From: Mucilaginibacter_A sp041088075
Lineage (GTDB): Bacteria; Bacteroidota; Bacteroidia; Sphingobacteriales; Sphingobacteriaceae
DNA: 64,000 nucleotides
NCBI RefSeq assembly: GCF_041088075.1
Contig: NZ_JBGCVY010000026.1
Coordinates: 1-64,000 of the forward strand
Reading direction: 5' to 3'
The position numbers and the translations under genes are program-made. The notes beneath the pieces are model-generated. The model searched no databases, was not told the DNA's origin, and was given only the letters and a program-made list of their open reading frames with translations. Positions 9,183 to 17,469 of this stretch are shown here, one piece after another (positions within the stretch are counted from its first letter, which is position 1; each line of letters begins with the position of its first letter).

Positions 9183-9420
9183 ATGCTTCTTTTATCGGAT
9201 AAAAATTGTCAATTGTTGTCAATTCTGCTGGTCGAGGTTTGTAACCTCGTCCTTGGAGCTTAGGATTTCCTAATCCTGTTATAAAACCTCAATTTTTGTT
9301 GATGCTTCTTTTACCCCCTAAAATTTGTCAACCTTTCTTATCAAAGCAAAAAATTCTATAGCAAATCCCAAATCCATTTATCTAAATTTGCCGCATACTG
9401 TTTTTATCACCTAAAAATTG
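9183..9420. repeat. Gap with three dispersed motifs and a GAGGTT...AACCTC hairpin
   Basis: This covers most of the 337-base space before bioB. It holds motif copies at 9183-9194 (spacer then TAAAAATTG), 9302-9313 (then TAAAATTTG) and the ATACTGT variant at 9395-9406 (then TAAAAATTG), all in the same orientation. Between them is a GAGGTTTGTAACCTC inverted repeat near 9233. No coding sequence is supported. Confidence 0.7.
9383..9390 (+). promoter_or_regulatory. Candidate -7 promoter box of bioB
   Basis: TAAATTTG fits the Bacteroidota -7 consensus TAnnTTTG and lies 38 bases before the bioB ATG. No convincing -33 TTG was found, so support is weak. Confidence 0.35.
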
Positions 9421-9428
9421 ATTTGTAC

Positions 9429-10436
9429 ATGACTGAGATCAGGAATAACTGGACGAAAGAAGAGATTGCAGGAATTTACCACATGCCGCTTTTGGATTTG
9501 ATCTATCAGGCAGCTACGGTTCATCGTGAAAATAAAGATTATGCGGAAGTCCAGATCAGTTCTTTGATCTCTATCAAAACCGGCGGTTGCCCGGAAGATT
9601 GCGCTTATTGTCCGCAAGCCGCGCGCTACAATACGGGCGTTGATGTACACGCCATGATGCCGAAAGACGAAGTAATTGCCGCTGCCGAAAAAGCAAAAGC
9701 TGGCGGTGCTTCGCGTTTGTGCATGGGCGCGGCCTGGCGCGAAGTGCGCGACAACCGCGATTTTGACAAGGTAATTGAGATGGTAAAAGCCGTGAACGCG
9801 CTGGATATGGAAGTTTGCTGTACGCTGGGCATGCTGAACGAAGCACAAGCGCAACGTTTGGCCGATGCCGGTTTGTATGCTTACAACCATAATTTGGATA
9901 CTTCGGAAGATGACTACAAACGCATCATCACGACCAGGACTTACGACGACCGTTTACAAACTTTAGAACATGTGCGCAAAGCAAAAATCACGGTTTGCAG
10001 CGGCGGCATTATCGGTTTGGGCGAAACGGTGGAAGACCGGGTTTCGATGCTGAAAACCTTATCCAATTTGCCAAAACATCCCGAATCTGTACCGATCAAT
10101 GCTTTGGTCCCGGTAAAAGGGACGCCTTTGGCCGACCAGCCGCGGGTTTCCGTTTGGGACATGGTGCGGATGATCGCCACCACGCGGATCATCATGCCAA
10201 AAACAGTAGTCCGCCTCTCCGCCGGCAGGACTGAAATGAGCACCGTAGAACAGGCTTTGTGTTTTATGGCTGGTGCCAATTCTTTGTTTGCCGGCGATAA
10301 ACTCCTCACCACGCCCAACCCTTCTTTCGATACGGACATGGCCATGTTTGAGCTGCTGGGCCTGAAACCGCGCAAAGCTTTCAAAAACGGCAGGCCGCAG
10401 CAGGAACCCGTTTCGATGGAAGCATCAATTTTATAG
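9429..10436 (+). CDS. bioB: Biotin synthase
   Basis: Radical-SAM enzyme of 335 residues that inserts sulfur into dethiobiotin, the last step of biotin synthesis. The radical-SAM cluster motif is C54-PED-C58-AY-C61. Conserved BioB blocks include LCMGAAWR, YNHNLDTS, GGIIGLGE, and RLSAGR with the arginine that binds the second iron-sulfur cluster. Length and motif order are typical. The start is ATG 9429 because the frame before it opens with TTG-TAC. No other bio genes are nearby, so it is an isolated copy. Three dispersed motifs crowd the upstream region, one ending about 20 bases before the start codon. Confidence 0.97.
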   Translation: MTEIRNNWTKEEIAGIYHMPLLDLIYQAATVHRENKDYAEVQISSLISIKTGGCPEDCAYCPQAARYNTGVDVHAMMPKDEVIAAAEKAKAGGASRLCMGAAWREVRDNRDFDKVIEMVKAVNALDMEVCCTLGMLNEAQAQRLADAGLYAYNHNLDTSEDDYKRIITTRTYDDRLQTLEHVRKAKITVCSGGIIGLGETVEDRVSMLKTLSNLPKHPESVPINALVPVKGTPLADQPRVSVWDMVRMIATTRIIMPKTVVRLSAGRTEMSTVEQALCFMAGANSLFAGDKLLTTPNPSFDTDMAMFELLGLKPRKAFKNGRPQQEPVSMEASIL

Positions 10437-10439
10437 TGG

Positions 10440-10451
10440 TAAAAGAAGTAT
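10440..10451 (-). repeat. Dispersed motif, GTAT variant, just after the bioB stop
   Basis: TAAAAGAAGTAT four bases beyond the bioB stop codon. The motif's second half falls within the last codons of bioB (CAATTTTATAG). Confidence 0.7.
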
Positions 10452-10452
10452 T

Positions 10453-10537
10453 GTCATTTCGACCCGAAGGGAGAAATCTTCTTCAAAGCGATAACTATCA
10501 AACTGAAAGAGGATTTCTCCCTCCGGTCGAAATGACA
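10453..10537. repeat. TCATTTCGACC...GGTCGAAATGA hairpin repeat, full copy
   Basis: Inverted arms starting GTCATTTCGACCCGAAGGGAG and ending CTCCGGTCGAAATGAC enclose a 30-base centre. Further full copies are at 56606-56694 and, more diverged, 56815-56908; half copies are at 11931, about 26740 and 56741. This is a second intergenic repeat family, often next to the ATGCTTC motif. It may terminate bioB transcription. Confidence 0.75.
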
Positions 10538-10589
10538 AAGCGGTGCAAATTCCTGTGTCTGCTTTTTGTAATTATCGTTTTTTGGTAGA

Positions 10590-10601
10590 TAAAAGAAGCA
10601 T
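10590..10601 (-). repeat. Dispersed motif, single copy upstream of the peroxiredoxin gene
   Basis: TAAAAGAAGCAT preceded by CGTTTTTTGGTAGA, about 90 bases before the peroxiredoxin ATG. Confidence 0.7.
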
Positions 10602-10691
10602 CCTGCATAAACGTGTTTTGCATAATAATGCGAAATTTGCGATAGATTAAAAAATTTGTTACAAATAATTAAACATACAGATCAGGTTATT

Positions 10692-11291
10692 ATGAAGAAT
10701 TCAAAAGTAGGCAATAAATTTCCGGATATTACGGTAAACGCAATGGACGAAATGGGCGATGCCTACAAAATCAACGTGCTGCAAAAAGCCATCAATGAAA
10801 ACAAAAAGGTGCTTTTATTTTGGTACCCAAAAGACTTTACTTTTGTTTGTCCGACAGAAATCCACGCTTTCCAGGCTGCTTTAGAAGATTTCAAAGCTAA
10901 AAACACCTTGGTCATTGGCGCTTCCTGCGATTCGGCCGAAGTACATTTTGCCTGGTTGAGTACAGCAAAAGACAATGGCGGAATAGAAGGCGTTACTTTT
11001 CCTTTATTAGCTGACACGACCCGTAAATTAGCTTCAGAATTGGGCATTTTGGACGAAGAAGATTTTGTTACCTACCGCGCTACTTATTTAATTGACGAAG
11101 AAGGAACGGTTTTCCACGAAAGCATCAACCATATGCCGCTTGGCCGCAATGTAAACGAGTATTTGCGTTTGGTGGATGCCTACACGCACGTGCAAACGCA
11201 TGGCGAAGTTTGTCCCGCCAATTGGGAAGAAGGAAAAGAAGCCATGAGCGCGACCACCAAAGGCGTGGCCGAATATTTACAAGCCAACTAA
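10692..11291 (+). CDS. Peroxiredoxin (AhpC/TSA, typical 2-Cys)
   Basis: Cytoplasmic thiol peroxidase of 199 residues that reduces hydrogen peroxide and organic hydroperoxides. The peroxidatic cysteine is C53 in DFTFVCPTE and the resolving cysteine is C174 in GEVCPANWEEG, giving the typical 2-Cys arrangement. The start at 10692 gives the usual N-terminus (MKNSKVGNKFPDITV); an upstream in-frame start adds 12 unlikely residues. It begins a three-gene operon with a thioredoxin-like protein (3-base gap) and a DUF6952 protein. The thioredoxin is the obvious reductant, an inference from position. Confidence 0.93.
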   Translation: MKNSKVGNKFPDITVNAMDEMGDAYKINVLQKAINENKKVLLFWYPKDFTFVCPTEIHAFQAALEDFKAKNTLVIGASCDSAEVHFAWLSTAKDNGGIEGVTFPLLADTTRKLASELGILDEEDFVTYRATYLIDEEGTVFHESINHMPLGRNVNEYLRLVDAYTHVQTHGEVCPANWEEGKEAMSATTKGVAEYLQAN

Positions 11292-11294
11292 GCC

Positions 11295-11606
11295 ATGACA
11301 GAACTAACAACCGATACGTTGGCCAGCGTTGTTGCGGCCAATAAAAAAGTAATTGTACAATACGCGGCTTCTTGGTGCGGCAACTGCCGGATCATGAAAC
11401 CAAAATTCAAGAAGTTTTCTTCGGAACATGAAGACATGGAGTTTGTGGTAATTGATGCGGAGAAAAACCCGGAATCGCGCAAACTGGCCGACGTGAGCAA
11501 TTTGCCAACTTTTGCTGCTTTTGTAGATGGAAAACTGTTTAAGCAAACGCAAACCAACAAAACAGAAGTACTTAAAGAACTGATTGATGAAACTGCCGGT
11601 AATTAA
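11295..11606 (+). CDS. Thioredoxin-family protein
   Basis: Small thiol-disulfide oxidoreductase of 103 residues with the redox motif W27-C28-GN-C31 and the cis-proline loop NLPTFAAF. The active-site dipeptide is GN rather than the GP of classical TrxA, so it is probably a dedicated partner and not the general thioredoxin. It follows the peroxiredoxin by three bases and overlaps the next gene by 20 bases, so translation is likely coupled. The role as electron donor to the peroxiredoxin is inferred. Confidence 0.9.
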   Translation: MTELTTDTLASVVAANKKVIVQYAASWCGNCRIMKPKFKKFSSEHEDMEFVVIDAEKNPESRKLADVSNLPTFAAFVDGKLFKQTQTNKTEVLKELIDETAGN

Positions 11607-11844
11607 ACACGTTTTGGGTTTTGTGGAAACCCACGACCAGGATTGGGTAGTTGAAACTATTGAGTTGCTGGAATACATGACCGAACTTTCTTCCATTAAA
11701 GATGAAGAACTGGACGTCATAGGCGAACTATTATCAAACCTGTACGGCGCTTTGGAAGTACACCAGGCAATACAGCAAGGCACACCAGCCAAAGAAGCTT
11801 TAAACCAGTTTATGGGCCGCGTTTTAGGTTCAATTGACCAGTAA
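11587..11844 (+). CDS. DUF6952 family small protein
   Basis: Acidic, probably helical protein of 85 residues starting MKLPVIKHVLGFVETHDQDW. It matches the DUF6952 family, which in Bacteroidota commonly follows a peroxiredoxin/thioredoxin pair. There is no signal peptide, membrane segment or catalytic motif; the function is unknown. ATG 11587 lies inside the end of the thioredoxin gene, an overlap typical of translational coupling. The last A of its TAA stop is the first base of a dispersed motif copy (11844-11855). Confidence 0.8.
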   Translation: MKLPVIKHVLGFVETHDQDWVVETIELLEYMTELSSIKDEELDVIGELLSNLYGALEVHQAIQQGTPAKEALNQFMGRVLGSIDQ

Positions 11845-11855
11845 TGCTTCTTTTA
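11844..11855 (+). repeat. Dispersed motif starting on the DUF6952 stop codon
   Basis: ATGCTTCTTTTA then TCACC then TAAAAATCAG. It abuts the gene end exactly and precedes the terminator at 11871. Confidence 0.7.
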
Positions 11856-11870
11856 TCACCTAAAAATCAG

Positions 11871-11908
11871 AAACTCTCGGCTTTAATTGGTTGAGGGTTT
11901 TTTGTTTT
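11871..11908 (+). terminator. Rho-independent terminator of the peroxiredoxin operon
   Basis: AAACTCTC pairs with GAGGGTTT (one wobble) and is followed by TTTTGTTTTT. A half copy of the TCATTTCGACC repeat follows at 11931-11995. Confidence 0.65.
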
Positions 11909-12046
11909 TATGGGATTGAAATATGCGCTTTGTCATTTCGACCGTAGGGAAAAATCTTATTTCAACCAATTTAAAGAGAGAAACCTTTTTCAACCATTAA
12001 TTTTAGGTAAACACTTTTGGTAAGTACAGGATGATGGCACAAAACG

Positions 12047-12054
12047 TACCTTTG
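12047..12054 (+). promoter_or_regulatory. Candidate -7 promoter box of the helicase-like gene
   Basis: TACCTTTG matches TAnnTTTG 31 bases before the preferred ATG at 12085. This argues against the in-frame upstream starts, which would lie before the promoter. No well-spaced -33 TTG is seen. Confidence 0.4.
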
Positions 12055-12084
12055 TGCTTTCCATCTTCAAACTCTAAACTCGCC

Positions 12085-13383
12085 ATGTGGGCAGAAAAAT
12101 TAAAGCTCGGTAAACAATTAGCACGAACGGTAAATGAAGCCGGTTTCAACACTCCAAAAGAAATTCAGCTTAAAACTTTAACCAGAATAGCCGGCGGACA
12201 GGATTTAATAGTGGTTGGCCCGGAAGGTTGCGGAAAAACGACAACGTATATTTTGGCTGTTTTAAACCGCATTAAACAAGGTTTTGGCGATGCACCGCGT
12301 GTTTTGATTTTGGTGGACAGCAAAGAAAAAGTGGAAGCTGTTTTAGAACAATTCAATTTGTTTACCAAAAACAAAGCCATTCAAATTGTGGGTTTATTTC
12401 CGGCACTGGGAATGGAAACGCAGTTAAACGCTTTGGCTGATGGTGCCGATGTGGTTGTGGCCACGCCAGACCGTGCCCGTGCCATTTACCTGAAATTGGG
12501 TTTGAACCTGAACAAAGTGGATTTGCTGATTTTGGACGATGCCGAACAGATTGTGAAACAAGGGATGCAATTGCCCGTTGCCGAGCTGGCCAACAGCATT
12601 GACAAAGCCCAGCATTTGGTTTTTACCGAAGTGGTGCACGATAAACTGCTGAAAATGATCGGCCCGTTTATGAAATTGCCGGCAACGGTAGAAGTGGAGG
12701 AACTGACCGAAACGGATTTGGTAACGCACGAACAGTTGCTGTACCACGTGCCCAACTTTCGCACAAAACTGAATTTGCTCGACCTGTTTTTGCAGGATGC
12801 CGATGTGTTCACCAAAAATGTGGTTTTTGTAAATACTTCTTTTACCGCCGAAAAAGTGTTGAAGAGTTTGGGCAAAAGCGTTAAAGAGGAAACCGCGATA
12901 CTCAACCCGCAATTTTTTGATACGGCAGGTTTTGATGACATCCAGCAGTTTAAAGCGGCTTCTAATGTGCGTACGTTAATCGTGGCGAATGAAAATACGC
13001 CGAACCTGGATTTGACCGACATCCCGTTTATCTTTCATTTTGAACTTCCGGAAGAAAAAGGAACATTTATCAAACATGTGGTTAACCAATGGCCGCAGGA
13101 AAATTTTGAGGTGCTGGCCATTACTTTTGCCACGGATTTGGAATTGGCAACGGTTAGGAAAATAGAACAAGCCATCGGACAAAAAATTCCGGTTGCCGAA
13201 TTGCCGGAAGGTTTGCTGATCGAAAAAGAACTTAAAAAAGAGATAGAAAAACCAACCGCAAAAGCAGCCCAAAAAGTACCGGAAACGGGGTCAGCTTTCC
13301 ACGAAAAAAAGGATAGCAATGCCAAAACTTACAACTACAGTTCGGGCGAAAAAGCCAAAATGAACAACAAGCGGAAACATTAA
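12085..13383 (+). CDS. Degenerate DEAD-box helicase-like protein
   Basis: Cytoplasmic SF2 helicase-like protein of 432 residues. Motif I is recognisable as GPEGCGKTTT (about residues 45-54), motif II reads L-D151-DAE instead of DEAD, motif Ib reads TPDRA instead of TPGR, and the usual SAT of motif III reads FTE. The C-terminal RecA-like lobe (NVVFVNTSFTAEK..., HFELPEEKGTFIKHV) lacks the clear HRxGRxxR motif VI. A lysine-rich tail ends the protein. The changes suggest reduced or altered ATPase activity, perhaps an RNA-binding paralogue of RhlE; that is inference. It is a single gene flanked by repeats. Confidence 0.75.
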   Translation: MWAEKLKLGKQLARTVNEAGFNTPKEIQLKTLTRIAGGQDLIVVGPEGCGKTTTYILAVLNRIKQGFGDAPRVLILVDSKEKVEAVLEQFNLFTKNKAIQIVGLFPALGMETQLNALADGADVVVATPDRARAIYLKLGLNLNKVDLLILDDAEQIVKQGMQLPVAELANSIDKAQHLVFTEVVHDKLLKMIGPFMKLPATVEVEELTETDLVTHEQLLYHVPNFRTKLNLLDLFLQDADVFTKNVVFVNTSFTAEKVLKSLGKSVKEETAILNPQFFDTAGFDDIQQFKAASNVRTLIVANENTPNLDLTDIPFIFHFELPEEKGTFIKHVVNQWPQENFEVLAITFATDLELATVRKIEQAIGQKIPVAELPEGLLIEKELKKEIEKPTAKAAQKVPETGSAFHEKKDSNAKTYNYSSGEKAKMNNKRKH

Positions 13384-13385
13384 AT

Positions 13386-13540
13386 GCTTGTTTAGAATCC
13401 ACTTATCGAAGTTCCATGCTTCTTTTACCACCTAAAAATTGGTGTGTATAAAATTTTTATTTTTTGGATTGATGCGAATACCAATTTTTATAGGGTAAAA
13501 GAAGCATCAACATTTTTTTCTTTTGTAAATCTAAACAGGT
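13386..13540. repeat. MITE-like palindromic element with outer and inner inverted repeats
   Basis: The core doublet 13416-13507 has motif arms ATGCTTCTTTTA (13416) and TAAAAGAAGCAT (13496), each with its second half (TAAAAATTGG / CCAATTTTTA), around a loop containing TTTTTTGGATTGATG. Outside it GCTTGTTTAGA (13386) mirrors TCTAAACAGG (13530). The same two-layer structure and a similar loop occur at 35850-36008. It fills the gap before the sugar dehydrogenase gene. Confidence 0.8.
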
Positions 13541-13603
13541 TTTAAGAAATTAATTTTTTAACTGGTAAGAGAACTTCTATTGTTGTTGACGGTTGTATCA
13601 GCA

Positions 13604-15157
13604 ATGAAAAAACATGCTTTACTAATTGCTTTTTTTACCGCATTAATTTATGCAGAGGCAAAGGCACAAACCGTAACCGGGCCAATGGGCGAAAAATTTG
13701 CAGTGCGCACCGTTGCTGCCAAATTAAGCGATCCCTGGGAAATTACCTTTGGCCCAGATAATTACCTTTGGGTAACTGAAGCAAAGGGTTATCTGGTAAG
13801 CCGGATTGATACTGCTTCGGGCAATAAAACGGTGCTGCTGGATTTGAACAGCGAAAGGCAGTTTCCGCGGTACGACAGGATGCACAACGGCAAACCCTGG
13901 CCACAAGCCGGGCTAATGGGCATGGCTTTGCACCCGCAGTTGTTGACCGGCAAACCTTATGTTTATTTGTCGTATTTGTACCAGTTTAAAGAAGTTGACC
14001 AAACGAAAGACGGCTGTAAGTTAAATTATGGCGGCTGCTTTTTTAAAACAAAAATTGTGCGTTACGAATACGATACCAAAGCACAAAAGCTGGTTAACCC
14101 GGTTACGCTTTGCGATACTTTGCCCGGCAGCAATGACCATAACGGCGGCCGTTTAACGATTGCTCCCGTAAAAGGTAAAAATTATTTATTTTATTCTATC
14201 GGGGATATGGGTGCCGGCCAGTTTGTAAATGCCAACCGCCCAAACCATGCGCAGCAAAAAGACGATTACGAAGGGAAAATTTTGCGTTTTAATTTGGAGC
14301 CGGACGCAGACCAAAACCCTTTCGATAAATGGATCCCTGCCGATAACCCTTTCAACACCAGTTCCCGGCAAAATGCTGTTTGGAGTATTGGGCACCGCAA
14401 CCCGCAAGGCTTGTTTTATGCCGTTATAAACGGAACGGGAAGATTGTATTCCTGCGAACATGGCCCTTTTTCGGATGATGAAGTTAATATTATCGAGAAA
14501 GGAAAGAACTACGGGCATCCTTTAATTATTGGCTACCCGGACGGCAACTACAATGGTTTGGCTGCCGGTGTTTCTAACCATGACAGCTTGCCTGGCAAGT
14601 GGCACACTACTTATCCTTTTATCCGCTCAGAGCAGGAAAACGTAAAGCTGATTGGTGCCGAAAATTATCGTGCGCCAATTAAAACATTGTACCCCAACCC
14701 TTCATCTTTTTTAACTAAACTTTTTAATGAGATCAAAAGTGGCAATAATGGGACCAAATGGGCATCCGAAGGGATAAGCAGTATTGAGGTTTATACGGCG
14801 AATAGTATCCCGGGATGGAAAAATTCGGTGTTGCTGACCGGCCTGAAAAACGGAAAGCTGATCCGGTTAAAGCTGAACGAACGGGGCGACCAGGTTACTT
14901 CTGATACCATTTGTTACTTTAAAGGCGATGTGCGCTATCGCGACCTGGCTTTTTCTCCGGACGGAAAAAAGATTTATTTATCAACAGACACCGGTTCGGT
15001 TTCTTCCGGCCCATCCAAAGAAAACCCGCAACAAGTAAGCTACCGGGGCAGTATTTTAGAGTTTACTTATTTAGGCCAAGACCCAACCGGGCAAAAGCAA
15101 CCGGCCAAACTTCCGGAAAAAAGCGTTGTAGAAGGGCCAAAGAAAAAGGCCAAGTAA
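13604..15157 (+). CDS. PQQ-dependent sugar dehydrogenase (GSDH/Asd-like), exported
   Basis: Periplasmic six-bladed beta-propeller oxidoreductase of 517 residues in the glucose/sorbosone dehydrogenase family, expected to oxidise aldoses with PQQ. A signal peptide (MKKHALLIAFFTALIYAEAKAQ) precedes blocks typical of the family: DPWEITFGPDNYLWVTE, GLMGMALHP, SNDHNGGRLTIAP, WSIGHRNPQG, CEHGPFSDDEVN and LAFSPDGKKIYL. The HNGGRL block carries the catalytic histidine region. No PQQ synthesis genes are in the window, so the cofactor may be taken up from outside. The start at 13604 gives the signal peptide; an in-frame start 24 bases upstream is less likely. Confidence 0.88.
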   Translation: MKKHALLIAFFTALIYAEAKAQTVTGPMGEKFAVRTVAAKLSDPWEITFGPDNYLWVTEAKGYLVSRIDTASGNKTVLLDLNSERQFPRYDRMHNGKPWPQAGLMGMALHPQLLTGKPYVYLSYLYQFKEVDQTKDGCKLNYGGCFFKTKIVRYEYDTKAQKLVNPVTLCDTLPGSNDHNGGRLTIAPVKGKNYLFYSIGDMGAGQFVNANRPNHAQQKDDYEGKILRFNLEPDADQNPFDKWIPADNPFNTSSRQNAVWSIGHRNPQGLFYAVINGTGRLYSCEHGPFSDDEVNIIEKGKNYGHPLIIGYPDGNYNGLAAGVSNHDSLPGKWHTTYPFIRSEQENVKLIGAENYRAPIKTLYPNPSSFLTKLFNEIKSGNNGTKWASEGISSIEVYTANSIPGWKNSVLLTGLKNGKLIRLKLNERGDQVTSDTICYFKGDVRYRDLAFSPDGKKIYLSTDTGSVSSGPSKENPQQVSYRGSILEFTYLGQDPTGQKQPAKLPEKSVVEGPKKKAK

Positions 15158-15175
15158 CAAATGTTGTTAAAGCTG

Positions 15176-15205
15176 ATACTGTTTTTATGCCGATAAAAAC
15201 AGTAT
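15176..15205. repeat. Perfect short palindrome of two GT-variant motifs
   Basis: ATACTGTTTTTA (15176) and TAAAAACAGTAT (15194) are inverted around GCCGA. It overlaps the 3' end of the VF530 gene and lies between convergent genes, so it could also act as a terminator hairpin. Confidence 0.8.
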
Positions 15206-15429
15206 CAACCTTTTTTGGAGCAGAAGCGGATGTACAAATCTTCCACTTTTTTTCTGGCCCAGGGTGTTTTTCGCAAAAAAGTTAAGCTCGATTTAATGCT
15301 CGGGTTATCCGTAAAGCAATTGATGCGGATCCGGTCGCCCAATTCTTCCCAGCCAAAATGTGCCACTAAATCATTCAAAATACCTTCCAGCGTTTTGCCG
15401 TGCAGCGGATTGTTGGTTTGTGTTTCCAT
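15205..15429 (-). CDS. VF530 family DNA-binding protein
   Basis: Small protein of 74 residues matching the VF530/DUF2132 family: NNPLHGKTLEGIL, HFGWEELGDRI, NCFTDNPSIKSSLTFLRKTPWARKKVE. A homologue from Vibrio has a solved structure and is named a DNA-binding protein, but the cellular role is unknown. The start at 15429 (METQTNNPLHG) begins the conserved domain; an upstream in-frame start is less likely. The gene is convergent with the sugar dehydrogenase gene and its stop codon overlaps the palindromic repeat by one base. Confidence 0.85.
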   Translation of the reverse strand: METQTNNPLHGKTLEGILNDLVAHFGWEELGDRIRINCFTDNPSIKSSLTFLRKTPWARKKVEDLYIRFCSKKG

Positions 15430-15513
15430 TAGTTTAAACAAATGTAAAAAAGATTGGTTGGCTAAACCAAAGTGGCGATCAAACAAAATCCAACCGGCCC
15501 GACTTTATCACAA

Positions 15514-15957
15514 ATGAAAACAGCAACAGCAGTGGCCGGAGGATTGGCAGGCGCATTAACGCTCAACCTGATCCATGAAACTTACCGGCAAATTGATAAA
15601 GACGCGCCGCATATCCAATTGATTGGGGAAGAAGCACTTGTGAAATTGTTAAAATCAGCCGGCCTGCCTCTTCCTTCAACCCAAAAAGAACTGTACAGTT
15701 ACACTTTGGCCGGAGATATTTTCAGCAATGCTTTATACTACAGCCTGATTGGTTTCGGAAAGAAAAAGCATTTGTTGAGGCGCAGTTTGGTTTTAGGATT
15801 GGCAGCAGGAGTGGGGGCAGTTTTTTTGCCTTCTAAGATGAACCTGAACCAATCGCACAGCGATCGGACAACAGAAACGAAAGTTTTAACGATTTTGTGG
15901 TACACCCTGGGTGGCCTGGCGGCGGCTGGGGCAATTAAAGTTTTAGGGAAAAAGTAA
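15514..15957 (+). CDS. Conserved membrane protein of unknown function
   Basis: Protein of 147 residues starting MKTATAVAGGLAGALTLNLIHETYRQ. It has hydrophobic segments at about residues 5-20, 70-82, 95-108 and 125-143, so several membrane passes are likely. The pattern LAGALTLNLIHE...LAGDIFSNALYYSLIG resembles conserved hypothetical membrane proteins of Sphingobacteria and Cytophagia. No catalytic motif is seen. It is divergent from the VF530 gene. An upstream in-frame start at 15472 would overlap the VF530 promoter region and is not preferred. Confidence 0.65.
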   Translation: MKTATAVAGGLAGALTLNLIHETYRQIDKDAPHIQLIGEEALVKLLKSAGLPLPSTQKELYSYTLAGDIFSNALYYSLIGFGKKKHLLRRSLVLGLAAGVGAVFLPSKMNLNQSHSDRTTETKVLTILWYTLGGLAAAGAIKVLGKK

Positions 15958-15979
15958 GCTTCAACACTTCGCGAAGTTG

Positions 15980-15991
15980 ATGCTTCTTTTA
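15980..15991 (+). repeat. Dispersed motif, single copy
   Basis: ATGCTTCTTTTA then TCGGG then TAAAATTTG, between convergent genes. A CTTCGCGAAG palindrome lies just before it at 15967-15976. Confidence 0.7.
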
Positions 15992-16048
15992 TCGGGTAAA
16001 ATTTGTTGAGCTTTTGACAAGTTTAGGATGGACTTGGCATAAGAAAGT

Positions 16049-17233
16049 TTACAGCAATAAAATATCAATCTGGTGCGCATGAACCATGTTTTCTGGCGGC
16101 GACCAGGCAAAAACGGTAAAACGGCCATCCTGCGAAGCAACCAAAGCAACGGCATCGCGCTGGTCAAACACAAATTGTGCTGCCGAAAGGTGCCTTGTTC
16201 CGCCTAAAGTTGCCGGATGGATCACGCTGGCCGAACTGCCGATCACGGGTTCTGTCAGCACAATCTGATCTACACGTTTACTTTTCCACGACCTGCCGAT
16301 TTTGGCACCGAAAGCAAGCAGTTCGTGCCTGTCGTTGATTACGGTTGCGCCATCAACCGCAGTCAAGCCGCCAACGCTGTCTACGGCCTGCCGAAGCATG
16401 TTTTGCCACAAAAGCAGGTTTTTTTCTTGGTCAATTTGTTTTGTCAGGTCTGATAATCCGGAAAAAGCCGAAACCACAGGATAGGTAATGGGATGGATGA
16501 TCGAATCGCGCCAGTTGTCAGTATCTGCCGGAACCACCAACACCGCGCCGCCGCGGCCATGGGCGCGCATGGCCGTGGCTAATTGTACCAGCACATTAAT
16601 GGAATCCGCATCATTGTTGCTGTAATGAGAAGTAAAGCCTAACAAAGAGTTGATGATCGGCGGCCTTTCGGATGCGTTTTGGCTGATTTCATCCACCACT
16701 TTAATCTGGTCGCCTTTTAGTGTGGCCACATTTACAAACTTTCCTAAACCATCTATCCGGCGGTGTTTTACTACCAACAGGCCCGGTTCAACCACTTCCA
16801 GCACAAAACATAAACCCGGGATTTCGCGTGTTGTTCCCCACAAATACAGCTCGCCGTCTTCTATCCAAATCCCTAAATGGATGCCCGGGCGCTCTACTGC
16901 CGGTGCCAGTTTGGTTAAATTTTGTGTTTTAAACGGCAGCCGGTGTTTAAACACCAAAGGCATTCCAGCCATTTCTTCGGGCAAAAAAGCAAGGGAAATT
17001 TTGGGCGAATGGCCTTCTTCGCGGCCTAAACTTGCCCAAAAAGCCACATCAATAATCGCTTCAATAACTTCTACAGATGGTTCGGGCGCCAATTCCTGCA
17101 CTGCATTTAAGCGTGCTATGTTAAAATGTTTTTTAAAATGAAGGTCAACTGCTTCCGAAACCGCAAAAGCAGCCTGGTAAGTAGGTTGCGGAATCCTTCT
17201 TTCGTTTAGGCTGGTAATAAGGGCATTGTTCAT
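16049..17233 (-). CDS. DisA_N-like (DACNV-type) putative sensor protein
   Basis: Soluble protein of 394 residues. The C-terminal 130 residues resemble the diadenylate cyclase (DisA_N/DAC) fold: GGLTAVDGATVINDRHELLAFGAKI contains the DGA motif, and GGTRHLSAAQFVF corresponds to the GTRHRAA motif, with the second arginine replaced by leucine. This fits the DisA-related family called DACNV in Bacteroidota, which is predicted to sense or bind nucleotides. Whether it makes c-di-AMP is open; DGA and the first RH are retained. The N-terminal 230 residues are not recognised. The start at 17233 (MNNALITSLN) is preferred to one 33 bases upstream. Single-gene unit. Confidence 0.7.
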   Translation of the reverse strand: MNNALITSLNERRIPQPTYQAAFAVSEAVDLHFKKHFNIARLNAVQELAPEPSVEVIEAIIDVAFWASLGREEGHSPKISLAFLPEEMAGMPLVFKHRLPFKTQNLTKLAPAVERPGIHLGIWIEDGELYLWGTTREIPGLCFVLEVVEPGLLVVKHRRIDGLGKFVNVATLKGDQIKVVDEISQNASERPPIINSLLGFTSHYSNNDADSINVLVQLATAMRAHGRGGAVLVVPADTDNWRDSIIHPITYPVVSAFSGLSDLTKQIDQEKNLLLWQNMLRQAVDSVGGLTAVDGATVINDRHELLAFGAKIGRSWKSKRVDQIVLTEPVIGSSASVIHPATLGGTRHLSAAQFVFDQRDAVALVASQDGRFTVFAWSPPENMVHAHQIDILLL

Positions 17234-17339
17234 TGTGGTAAAGGTGGGTTGCAGGTGACGTATCAAAACTAACCTAATTTAAACGGGTAAGCAAACACAC
17301 TATGTCAGCCTAATGTTGTTTGTTTTATTTTCACCGCTG

Positions 17340-17351
17340 ATGCTTCTTTTA
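17340..17351 (+). repeat. Dispersed motif, single copy in a divergent promoter region
   Basis: ATGCTTCTTTTA then CCGCCA then TAAAATCAG, between the DisA-like (minus) and CDGSH (plus) genes. Confidence 0.7.
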
Positions 17352-17469
17352 CCGCCATAAAATCAGTGTACGTTGTTGACATGGAAGGAAAATCCAACGC
17401 AGCTAATTTAGAATCAGTTTGTATTACAGCAAAGCAATAGGACAGGCTTTTCTTCTTCCCCGCAATACT

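Noticed and set aside
12486..13022. 178-residue minus-strand reading frame
   Set aside because: Ser/Thr/Phe-rich shadow of the helicase-like gene.
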